Shown: positions 36,824-43,928 of the stretch, piece by piece
Layout of the letters: each line of letters starts with the position of its first letter
Position numbering within the stretch: the first letter of the stretch is position 1
DNA from: an uncultured Alphaproteobacteria bacterium
Lineage (GTDB): Bacteria; Pseudomonadota; Alphaproteobacteria; Puniceispirillales; UBA1172
Length of the DNA: 64,000 nt
Direction: 5' to 3'
Assembly: GCA_958431225.1 (NCBI GenBank)
Contig: OY288107.1
Span: forward strand, 1,701,501 to 1,765,500
The notes under the pieces: model-generated
Seen by the model: the letters and a program-made list of their open reading frames with translations, nothing else
Database searches by the model: none
What the model was told of the DNA's origin: nothing
Made by a program: the position numbers and the translations under genes

Positions 36824-36854
36824 AATGGAGATAGGTAAGCAGGAAATTAAGCGC

Positions 36855-36908
36855 AAAAAAAACCTCCCACCGAGGTGAGAGGCTTCTTCTGTATTAAAGA
36901 ACCAATGC
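36855..36908 (-). ncRNA. Predicted antisense (counter-transcribed) RNA controlling repC
   Basis: On the minus strand a hairpin (CCTCTCACC, TC, GGTGGGAGG; 36863-36882) is followed by eight T (36862-36855), a good intrinsic terminator. A promoter (TTGACT, 17 bp, TATTAA) lies 27 bp upstream of that hairpin (36943-36915). The predicted transcript of about 55 nt is antisense to the repC leader. RepABC-family replicons use an antisense RNA in exactly this place to limit RepC production and set copy number. The start point is inferred from the -10 box. Confidence 0.75.
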
Positions 36909-36914
36909 AACTCC

Positions 36915-36943
36915 TTAATACAGGCGGGTTTCTCACAAGTCAA
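36915..36943 (-). promoter_or_regulatory. Promoter of the repC antisense RNA
   Basis: The -35 TTGACT (36943-36938) and -10 TATTAA (36920-36915) have a 17-bp spacer on the minus strand. The -10 region overlaps one arm of the stem CTGTATTAA/TTAATACAG (36889-36897 and 36915-36923) in the opposing repC leader. Confidence 0.65.
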
Positions 36944-36963
36944 CAGAAAAAGTGATTTTTCTG
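36944..36963 (+). promoter_or_regulatory. Hairpin in the repC leader, S-element-like
   Basis: CAGAAAAA (36944-36951) and TTTTTCTG (36956-36963) pair around GTGA, 34 bp before the repC ATG. In RepABC replicons a hairpin just upstream of repC blocks its translation when the antisense RNA pairs. The position fits, the role is inferred. Confidence 0.5.
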
Positions 36964-36997
36964 ACAGGTTTTTTGCACCCTTTTTCTGGGCATCTAT

Positions 36998-38395
36998 ATG
37001 AACCTTATGAAACCCATAAGAACCACCATCAGCGCCTTCGGCAAATCTAAACCAGCTGGGGCGCGTATTATCACCGACCATCACCAACTGAACGACTTTC
37101 GTGCGGAAAACTATGAGATTGGGGAAGACTTCAATCGCTTTGAAGCCACGGACATCATCGCGCGTTGCGGCAGGAAGATGCCCCCTAGTGATTCGGGGCA
37201 ATGCTGGACGAGCGCTTTGATTACCCATATAGTTATGTTGGTCAAAATGACCCAAGACCGAGATTGGCTAGACCGCAAGCCCATTGTTTGGATGAGCGTC
37301 GCCAAGACCGCCCAACGCCTCGGCATATCGTGTAGCCAAGTCAATCGGCAAGAAAATAAACTCATGGAGTTGGGCGCGATTACTTGGGACGATAGCGGCA
37401 ACCATAAACGTTTCGGGCGCCGTAATGCCGATGGGCGCATTGTTGAGGCTTACGGCATCAATCTCGCGCCTTTGGCAGCAATGTTGGAAACGTTGCGGGA
37501 GCATGACAAAACCATATTCTGCGCCGAGCTAGAATGGGGGACGAAGCGCAACTCCCTCATTTCTTTGCGGTCAAAGTGCCGAAGGTATTTGTTGGGGCTT
37601 GATGAAGACAATGACATTATCGTTGCCCTCGCCGACGAATGCAATGCCATCCTCGGCTCAATCCATCTGCATGCGAATACCGATATTCCCACGTTGGATG
37701 GCTGGATCGCCGCACTGGATGCATGGATAGAAAAGCTGAAAAAGCAACCCGTAGAACCCGCGCGCACCAAACCTGTGGATAACGCGCAGAAATCTGCGAA
37801 AGTGACAGCAAAAATGCGACCCAAGGAAAGCAAATCTGCGACCCCAGGGTCGCATCCATGCGATGCACATACAATACAACATGAATCTCATGATATAAAT
37901 ACGCATACTTGTAGCGGCGAGGTTGTGGATAACGCGTCCGGCGCGGTGGGGGCATCAGCGTCCGCAGGGTATTGCCAAGAAGGAGGGCGTAGGCGAAGCG
38001 ATGATGCGCCTCCTGAACGCCTAGCGGAGGAGGCTGAGACCGATGCTATCATCTATCAGTTGGACCCGGCGCGCTTGTTTGAGCGCATGCCGCCAAATCT
38101 AGCCGCCGAGATAGGCATAGATTACGAGGACACAAGATGGGAAGATGTCGCCAATGCGGCGTTGCGCTTGCTCGTGCGGCTAGGGATTTCAGACCAAGCA
38201 TGGGCTTCGGCAGTGCGGCAAATGGGCAAGGATGGCGCCGCGCTCGCGGTGATCCTAATCGCATGGCGGCGCGAATTAGGCGAGGTCTATTCCCCGGGCG
38301 GCTATCTGCGCGGCATGACGAAAAAGGCACAAAAGGGCGAATTGAACCTAGTCCCATCGTTCTACGGGCTCCAGAAGCGAGGAGGAAAGCGGTAA
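36998..38395 (+). CDS. repC: Plasmid replication initiator RepC
   Basis: The 465-aa protein matches RepC of alphaproteobacterial RepABC replicons. The N-terminal part has a winged helix-like segment (SVAKTAQRLGISCSQVNRQE), then FGRRNADGRIVEAYGINLAPL. The C-terminal end is RRELGEVYSPGGYLRGMTKKA, then GELNLVPS. RepC binds the origin and starts replication. RepA and RepB, normally encoded just upstream, are absent; the tRNA and antisense RNA lie there instead. ATG at 37007 (MKPIRTT) is an alternative start. No strong ribosome site is present, as expected for a translation-limited initiator. Confidence 0.88.
   Translation: MNLMKPIRTTISAFGKSKPAGARIITDHHQLNDFRAENYEIGEDFNRFEATDIIARCGRKMPPSDSGQCWTSALITHIVMLVKMTQDRDWLDRKPIVWMSVAKTAQRLGISCSQVNRQENKLMELGAITWDDSGNHKRFGRRNADGRIVEAYGINLAPLAAMLETLREHDKTIFCAELEWGTKRNSLISLRSKCRRYLLGLDEDNDIIVALADECNAILGSIHLHANTDIPTLDGWIAALDAWIEKLKKQPVEPARTKPVDNAQKSAKVTAKMRPKESKSATPGSHPCDAHTIQHESHDINTHTCSGEVVDNASGAVGASASAGYCQEGGRRRSDDAPPERLAEEAETDAIIYQLDPARLFERMPPNLAAEIGIDYEDTRWEDVANAALRLLVRLGISDQAWASAVRQMGKDGAALAVILIAWRRELGEVYSPGGYLRGMTKKAQKGELNLVPSFYGLQKRGGKR
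37814..37916. other. Candidate origin of replication inside repC
   Basis: TGCGACCC occurs at 37814 and again at 37837-37844, where with GGGTCGCA (37847-37854) it makes an 18-bp palindrome. Directly after comes an AT-rich island (about 37865-37905) in otherwise GC-rich coding sequence. In RepABC plasmids oriV lies within repC at a dyad next to an AT-rich patch. This placement agrees, but binding is not shown. Confidence 0.55.
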
Positions 38396-38451
38396 GCGGG
38401 GGGGAGGATGCGGTAAGCGGGGGGTAAGATGCGGTAAGCGGGGGGTAAGAT
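38389..38451. repeat. Three 21-bp direct repeats over the repC stop codon
   Basis: Units at 38389, 38410 and 38431 read GCGGTAAGCGGGG plus GGTAAGAT (the first unit ends GGGAGGAT). The repC TAA stop lies in the first unit. Head-to-tail 21-bp units resemble iterons but the GC-rich sequence is unusual for one. Confidence 0.8.
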
Positions 38452-38611
38452 GCCTCTCCGTCATCGCGCGCCGCTAATCCGTGCCTTCGCGGGCTAATGC
38501 GGTGCTTGATGCGGGTTATGCCCCGCCGTCCGAGTTGCATTGAGCGCATCCCTGTGCGAAATTTTCATTTTTTGCTTGCCACCCATAGCAAACCTCTATA
38601 TCCCAGAAAGT

Positions 38612-38713
38612 GCGACAACATTTGCAGAAAGCCCGCCCTTTGTCGGGTTGCCTGCTAAATATAACACCTTCGGGAAATAGGTAGGATTCGTAGCTTTCTG
38701 CGAATGTTGTCGC
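38612..38713. repeat. 20-bp inverted repeat with 62-bp spacer
   Basis: Arms GCGACAACATTTGCAGAAAG (38612-38631) and CTTTCTGCGAATGTTGTCGC (38694-38713) pair at 19 of 20 positions. The spacer has its own small stems. It lies between repC and the lipoprotein gene; a leader RNA stem, a protein-binding dyad or a mobile-element edge are all possible. Confidence 0.7.
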
Positions 38714-38775
38714 AAATACAGCCCGACCCTTCGGTCGTGGCTGCACTTCAACAGCATTTGTAAGGAGCAAGTCCG

Positions 38776-40344
38776 ATGAAGAACCGAACCGAAGAAAATC
38801 GTAGAAATTTAGAAATGATTGCGCCAACATGGACATTGTTGGGGCTAGCTTTAACCGCTTGTGGCGGTGGAGGAGGTGGTGGTAGTAGTGGTTTCGGTGG
38901 AGGTAACCCCACCCCACGAACTCCACCTACTACGACGCCAAGATTAAGCGATGTCATCTCGCCTGCCGCCACTCAATTTGGCGTTGGTGACACCCTATCT
39001 GCTACGACAGATGAAACCAATGAGATTGCGCATTTTTATGCACTTAGATGGGACACAGCTATAGCCGTATTAGATATCACTGGTACGTTTGATCTACAGG
39101 TTACCTCAAAAACAGTCACTCTTACCGCAACATCTTTTGGTAGCACTACCACTGCTAGTTGGACGATAACAGGTGCCGATGCAGGTGATTTTATATTCGT
39201 CCAAGATGGGGCGGAGAATGCGGTTTTGCAAACTGTCAATCCTGTTGATTATGAAAATCCACGCGATGCGAACAGGGATAATGTCTATGAAATAACATTA
39301 GATGCGCAGGGAGGAACGTTCGGCGCAGCTTATACTCATATACTTTCAACGGGCGATGTCGACTATACGATCACAATCACCGATGTTGCTGGCGATGACC
39401 GACCCGCTACACCTCCAACCACGCCAACTCCAACTACACCACCTCCAGTCGTTAATTCGCCAATCATACTCAGGGACACCAATGGCAATGTTGTTGATTC
39501 CTACACTTTCTCAGTTGATGAAGATGCGCCTGAATTAACAACGGTGGGGAGGATATATTCAAGTGTGGATAATGCTGCACCAGGTAGCAGAATATTCCAT
39601 GAATTTTTGCTAACCGAGGGCATTTTTGCTGGTCGCATTTCTTCGAGTGACGACGATGACCACTTTAATATTTATGCAAATGGTGAGATTACTACGGAAT
39701 CGTCACATGGATTGCGTGTGGCAGTGCCGTTGGATTACGAAACCGCCACCAGCCACACCCTAACCGTGCGCGTGATGTACGATCTTGATGGCAGGTATGG
39801 CACCATCAGTGACCGAGAGATTAGGGATGTGCAGGTGGTCATCAATGTGAATGATGTTGAAGGGATAAGGCTCAGGCAGTATGGCGATGTTGTCGATTCC
39901 TACACTGGCTCAATTGATGAGGATGGCAGGGACGATGAATTGCCAACGATATCTGCAAGTGTGGATGATGCTCCGTCAGGTCATGTAATAATCTATCAAT
40001 TTGTTGAGTCCGGTAGCGTAAGCGATTCCGACGGAGCTTTTATGATTAACACTTCGTCGGGCGCAATTAGCGTTGATGATGCCAGCTTGTTGGATTACGA
40101 AACCGCCACCAGCCATACCCTAACCGTGCGCGTGACCTACGATGCGGATGGCGACACAACGACCACGAACGACCAACAGACTAGGGATGTGCAGGTGGTC
40201 ATTGATGTGAACAATGTCTCGGGAGCATCCCCAGCACAAATCCCAAACCGCCACGCAACACAGGCAGAGGTCATCATCCCAGACGACACCGACCCAATCG
40301 CCAACATAGTACCCCTACCAGACGCCGACCCATCCGCAGGGTGA
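38776..40344 (+). CDS. Cadherin-module putative lipoprotein
   Basis: This 522-aa protein has a polar start, a hydrophobic stretch WTLLGLALTAC with a lipobox-like LTAC (Cys29), then a poly-Gly/Ser run and Thr/Pro linkers. Two cadherin-like modules follow with LDYETATSHTLTVRV (near residues 318 and 440), nearly identical to modules of the RTX adhesin at 25884. The C-terminus IVPLPDADPSAG echoes the end of the giant protein (TPIPETDPNG). A ribosome site AAGGAG precedes the ATG. It is probably anchored in a membrane. It lies in the plasmid-like half yet shares modules with chromosomal-side genes. Confidence 0.75.
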   Translation: MKNRTEENRRNLEMIAPTWTLLGLALTACGGGGGGGSSGFGGGNPTPRTPPTTTPRLSDVISPAATQFGVGDTLSATTDETNEIAHFYALRWDTAIAVLDITGTFDLQVTSKTVTLTATSFGSTTTASWTITGADAGDFIFVQDGAENAVLQTVNPVDYENPRDANRDNVYEITLDAQGGTFGAAYTHILSTGDVDYTITITDVAGDDRPATPPTTPTPTTPPPVVNSPIILRDTNGNVVDSYTFSVDEDAPELTTVGRIYSSVDNAAPGSRIFHEFLLTEGIFAGRISSSDDDDHFNIYANGEITTESSHGLRVAVPLDYETATSHTLTVRVMYDLDGRYGTISDREIRDVQVVINVNDVEGIRLRQYGDVVDSYTGSIDEDGRDDELPTISASVDDAPSGHVIIYQFVESGSVSDSDGAFMINTSSGAISVDDASLLDYETATSHTLTVRVTYDADGDTTTTNDQQTRDVQVVIDVNNVSGASPAQIPNRHATQAEVIIPDDTDPIANIVPLPDADPSAG

Positions 40345-40456
40345 ATCACTCTGTAGGCAGATGCCGCGGCTTGAGGGCGGTAAATAATGTGATGGCGGGT
40401 ATTGACAGAACGTGATATTTGCGAAATGTGAACAAAACTGGGAAAGGGGATAGGAT

Positions 40457-41086
40457 ATGGCTAATGAGCAATGCACTGTGGAGGTGTTTGACCTGACTAA
40501 AATTAGCCGTTCATCGTCTGGTCGTGCGGGATTGAAAGAAACACTTCGTCCGCTCCCCCTTTCCGAGTCCGAGCGTTCTACATTGCAACAAATACTTGGC
40601 AAGAAAATAGGGTCTGAGCACGCTTTGCTAATCTTTGTTACTGAGAATCCTAAGGCACGTAGCGAAAAGCGTATAGATGCTATGGTTAAGGAGATTCTTA
40701 ACGATAAAGAATGGGCGGAAATTGATCTTGAGATTGAACAAGAGAATGAGGAGATGCGTGCGACATACTTGCAAACCACTGAACTCTACACGCCCGAGGA
40801 TATTCAAGGTCCAAGCACCAAGTGGAAACGCGAAGGGCGGGTTTTTGCTATTCAAGATGGTGAAAAAGATCTGTTCCCGGCTTTCCAGTTCGCTGACGGG
40901 GAACCTTTGCCGATTATCAAAAAAATCTTGGAGGCACTGCCCGAATACATGAGCCCATGGCAAACGGCTTTTTGGTTTGAATCGGGTAATGGTTGGTTGG
41001 GCGGAGAAATCCCACAGGAATGTCTTAAAAACGAAAGCGATCTCATTGACGCCGCCGAACAATTAGCCAAGCCAGAGATTGGCTAA
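40457..41086 (+). CDS. Hypothetical protein with a MbcA/ParS (DUF2384)-like C-terminal half
   Basis: In the 209-aa protein, residues about 120-205 (WKREGRVFAIQ, LFPAFQFADGEPLP, MSPWQTAFWFESGNGWLGG and then IPQECL) follow a pattern seen in antitoxin-like proteins of the DUF2384/Xre-MbcA-ParS group. The N-terminal half is charged and unrecognised. No RES-type toxin gene is adjacent. A helix-rich binding role is possible. Confidence 0.5.
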   Translation: MANEQCTVEVFDLTKISRSSSGRAGLKETLRPLPLSESERSTLQQILGKKIGSEHALLIFVTENPKARSEKRIDAMVKEILNDKEWAEIDLEIEQENEEMRATYLQTTELYTPEDIQGPSTKWKREGRVFAIQDGEKDLFPAFQFADGEPLPIIKKILEALPEYMSPWQTAFWFESGNGWLGGEIPQECLKNESDLIDAAEQLAKPEIG

Positions 41087-41226
41087 CATTAATACCGTCA
41101 TCGCTGCTCCCAAAAAATCGCATCATGCCATCGCGTCAAACCCTGTTGCGGACGCTTAATCCTGATATGCTGGTGCGCCGGTGGCGGGTTTCTGTGGGGT
41201 TTTGCAATCCTGCCTTGAAGGGATGC

Positions 41227-41353
41227 TATACATATAAATACAACAAAATAAAGTTAAATAATTATATTTAATTATAAGTAAATATAAATACATATAAATA
41301 CGTAAAAATAAATATAAATACATATAAATAAATATAAATAATTATGAATACTT
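41227..41353. repeat. AT-rich iteron-like repeats upstream of parA (candidate centromere)
   Basis: ATAAATACATATAAATA recurs (41284 and 41314), with related ATACATATAAATA at 41228 and partial copies between and after. The stretch is almost pure A/T in a half-GC region. It lies about 75 bp before a parA-type gene, where parA/ParG-like partition systems keep their centromere and operator. It could alternatively be a replication origin. Confidence 0.6.
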
Positions 41354-41426
41354 ATACATAAACACTTGCAAAGCGCTTGCAGATTGGCTACATTCTTCAC
41401 TCACACGAAACAGAAAGGAAGAAAAT

Positions 41427-42137
41427 ATGGCTATTATTGCATTTGCTAACCCCAAGGGAGGCGTGGGGAAGACTACTAGTGCGCTATTGCTCGCTAGTGA
41501 ATTGGCGCATCGTGGGGGGCGTGTTGTTGTTATTGATGTGGATCCGCAAAGGTGGATTTCTAAATGGGCGAGCACGGCGGCTATGCCCGACAATCTGCAA
41601 GTCATGGATCAATCCACCGAGGACAGCATCATTGATGATATTGAAACGGCTGATGCGGCGCATGATTTTGTCGTCATTGACCTTGAAGGCAAGGCGGATG
41701 TGATGGTGAGCCACTGCATCGGCATGGCGGATTTGGTCATTATACCGGCGCAAGGCTCCGTGCTTGATGGTGAAGGCGCGGCGAAAACCATTAAACTTGT
41801 CCTCAACCAAGCGCGCATTATCCAGCGTGAGATTCCTTATGCGGTTTTGCTGACGCGCACCTCGCCGGCCATCCGCACCCGCGCACAAAAAGATGTAGAA
41901 CACCAACTGGCGTTGAATAAAGTCCCGGCGTTCAAAACGAGCATCATCGAGCGCACCATGCTCCGCAATATGTTTAGCCAACGCGCCACCCTGCATAACC
42001 TAAACACAAGCAACCCCAAGACCCAAGAGAAAGCCCTAGAAAACGCCAGAGCTTTCACCGATGAAGTCATTGCCAGACTTTCTGGCAAGGCTGTTTCTAT
42101 AACCCGCAAGCAAAAGGAGACCGACCATGCCGGATAA
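41427..42137 (+). CDS. parA: ParA-family partition ATPase
   Basis: This 236-aa protein has the deviant Walker A KGGVGKT (residues 10-16) and a Walker B-like VVIDLEG. It lacks an N-terminal DNA-binding domain, so it is the small ParA (type Ib) sort used by low-copy plasmids. It overlaps the next gene by 11 bp, and an AGGAAG site precedes its ATG. It moves plasmid copies apart together with a centromere-binding partner. RepA of RepABC units is longer, so this is a separate partition module. Confidence 0.85.
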   Translation: MAIIAFANPKGGVGKTTSALLLASELAHRGGRVVVIDVDPQRWISKWASTAAMPDNLQVMDQSTEDSIIDDIETADAAHDFVVIDLEGKADVMVSHCIGMADLVIIPAQGSVLDGEGAAKTIKLVLNQARIIQREIPYAVLLTRTSPAIRTRAQKDVEHQLALNKVPAFKTSIIERTMLRNMFSQRATLHNLNTSNPKTQEKALENARAFTDEVIARLSGKAVSITRKQKETDHAG

Positions 42138-42447
42138 ACCAAATGAAGATGAATGTGTTGATATGGGCTTCGGCGATGCCAAAACCAACAAGAAACCCCC
42201 GCGCATCACCAAAGAACAATCATTGCAAGCCGCACGAGAATCAGGCTTCGCCCCACAAACAGAAACCAACACCACCCCACAACATCGCCAAAAACGGCGG
42301 CGACAATCCGGACGCAACCAAAATATCACAATCAGAACCTTTAGCGAGACGATTGATGAATTTTACCACCTCGCCGACCAAAACGACTGGGGCCTCGGAC
42401 GTACTTTTGAGCATTTGATGGAGCATTACAAGAATACCAAGGGCTAA
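42127..42447 (+). CDS. Probable centromere-binding partner of ParA
   Basis: This 106-aa protein has a disordered basic N-terminal half. The C-terminal segment NITIRTFSETIDEFYHLAD has the strand-helix pattern of ribbon-helix-helix proteins such as ParG. It overlaps parA by 11 bp with an AAAGGAG site inside parA. The gene order parA then small basic protein is that of type Ib partition cassettes. Function is inferred from size, fold pattern and position. Confidence 0.6.
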   Translation: MPDKPNEDECVDMGFGDAKTNKKPPRITKEQSLQAARESGFAPQTETNTTPQHRQKRRRQSGRNQNITIRTFSETIDEFYHLADQNDWGLGRTFEHLMEHYKNTKG

Positions 42448-42517
42448 CACCCCAAGGATAAAGGGGTAGAGACTGCTTTTTTGGTTTGTTTTTGCTTCAA
42501 ACTATGGGTGAGGCTTC

Positions 42518-43009
42518 TTACTTTGGTGGCACTTTTATATCCCAAGAGTGCATGACTTTCATTCCGAGCATCTTTGCAAACTTAATTTGATCACCATCAT
42601 CGGTATAAAAAATCGTCGCTTTATTAAGCTTAGCAATTGTCGCAATTTGGTTATCAAATTTGACCTTTTGCCAAGATGCCTGTGACCCTGATTTTTTATT
42701 GTGTCGCACCATCGTTTTGCGGATTATAATGCTCAATTCTATGGCACATTTCTCATTAAAATCAGCAATTTTTATAAATGGATATTGCTTAATTGCATCA
42801 ATAGCCTTTTGTACGTCCGGTACGCCAATGAGCAACTCTGCTAGGCAAGGTGCTGGCACAATCACCGTATCCTTAGCGTATTTATCCAGAAAAGCCTCCA
42901 TGCGCTCTTTTACTTGTTCAAGTTCGGCACCAGCATTTCGGTCAATTGGTGGCTTAGCATCTGGTTTAAATAGCAAACACAAAAAAGAATTATCTACTGC
43001 AACAATCAA
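42518..43009 (-). CDS. PIN-domain protein (toxin-like ribonuclease)
   Basis: The 163-aa protein has acidic residues spaced as in PIN nucleases: Asp6 (VAVDNSFL), Glu58 (CLAELL), Asp119 (KFDNQI) and the YTDDGD cluster (137-140). PIN proteins cut RNA and often serve as toxins. It overlaps the upstream minus-strand gene by 4 bp, so the pair is co-translated. Confidence 0.75.
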   Translation of the reverse strand: MIVAVDNSFLCLLFKPDAKPPIDRNAGAELEQVKERMEAFLDKYAKDTVIVPAPCLAELLIGVPDVQKAIDAIKQYPFIKIADFNEKCAIELSIIIRKTMVRHNKKSGSQASWQKVKFDNQIATIAKLNKATIFYTDDGDQIKFAKMLGMKVMHSWDIKVPPK

Positions 43010-43743
43010 TAAGAACCCCCGCCGTCTTTTATTTCTTTAAGAACCCCTAGAGGGTCATCGGGCCAATCAATATCCAGAGATTGAATGTGTTTTATGGCAT
43101 CCCGCAAATTACCAGATTTCAAAGGACGAAAATCGGTTATGTCAAAATCACTCACCGTCCAATCGCCGTCAGGGTCGCGCGTCCACAAACCGCGCCCACT
43201 AAGATTGACATATCTATCCTCAAGCAAAAATTCTTTTAATTTCCGCCCAATATCAAGGGTTGTCGTGCCAAAAATGGAGCCGTAGTCGTTCGTTTCCAAT
43301 CGGATATTGATAACATCTTTGCTTTCAGCCATGTGGTAAATTTTGCCGGAAAAAGAAGCAGAGTCCCTGACTTCATAGCAAATTTTTTCTTCAGTCCGCT
43401 TGCTCGGGAATGGAATGACTTTTTTATTGTTTTTGTCAATGATTCCACCGCTAGTTTTATCTTCCTCAAACATTTTTTCCATATTTTCATGCGCCTTCAT
43501 CGCGCTTTTAGGCGCGTCGCCTTTTGCTAATAATTCTATACGTTTTTCAAAATAATCTGTGCATTCTTCATCAAACCGCAAGGCAGTGTTGAGGCTACCT
43601 TCAGTGATGCTGACTAGATGCAAGTGGTCAGCGTTACCAAGCATTTTTGCTAATTGCTGGTAATACTCCGTCAAACGCTTGAGAGGCATTGTCTCAGGCG
43701 TGTGATCGTCAATTTTGAATATGTATTCGGTTTTGTCAGTCAT
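43006..43743 (-). CDS. Partner of the PIN protein, unrecognised (245 aa)
   Basis: The N-terminal part (PLKRLTEYYQQLAKMLGNAD, HLVSITEGSLNTALRF) recalls proteins I have seen paired with PIN genes, but I cannot name the family. The rest has a beta-rich segment (SGKIYHMAESKDVINIRLE). It is far larger than a normal antitoxin. The 4-bp overlap with the PIN gene suggests a functional pair, perhaps an atypical antitoxin or targeting subunit. Confidence 0.55.
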   Translation of the reverse strand: MTDKTEYIFKIDDHTPETMPLKRLTEYYQQLAKMLGNADHLHLVSITEGSLNTALRFDEECTDYFEKRIELLAKGDAPKSAMKAHENMEKMFEEDKTSGGIIDKNNKKVIPFPSKRTEEKICYEVRDSASFSGKIYHMAESKDVINIRLETNDYGSIFGTTTLDIGRKLKEFLLEDRYVNLSGRGLWTRDPDGDWTVSDFDITDFRPLKSGNLRDAIKHIQSLDIDWPDDPLGVLKEIKDGGGSY

Positions 43744-43893
43744 CTAAATATCCCCATCAAGAAACCGATTCTAAACCTTTCACCGCCCTTTGGCTAGTAT
43801 TTTTTTCATGCACGATTAATTTGCAAAGCGTTGTAGGGTAAATTTCAAAGCGTGGGGTGGTTTTTGATTGTTATTTTAACGGAATTTGTTGAA

Positions 43894-43925
43894 CTGGCGC
43901 GATGATGAGATAAACCCCGCGCCAG
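43894..43925 (-). terminator. Hairpin downstream of the serine recombinase
   Basis: CTGGCGCG (43894-43901) and CGCGCCAG (43918-43925) pair perfectly around a 16-nt loop, right after the recombinase stop. No T-run follows on the minus strand. A recombination-related dyad is an alternative. Confidence 0.4.
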
Positions 43926-43928
43926 AAC

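Noticed and set aside
36608-37255. 215-aa minus-strand frame across the tRNA
   Set aside because: Its middle (EGIRTPGRSF and a PPPSATRP-like string) is the known false protein read from the antisense of a tRNA-Ser; the region is tRNA plus leader RNA.
38049-38549. 166-aa minus-strand frame
   Set aside because: It is the shadow of the repC 3' end and the 21-bp repeats; its repetitive peptide comes from those repeats.
36998-42447. Complete repABC operon
   Set aside because: repC stands alone; the ParA at 41427 is short, 3 kb away and has its own small partner, so it is not RepA/RepB.
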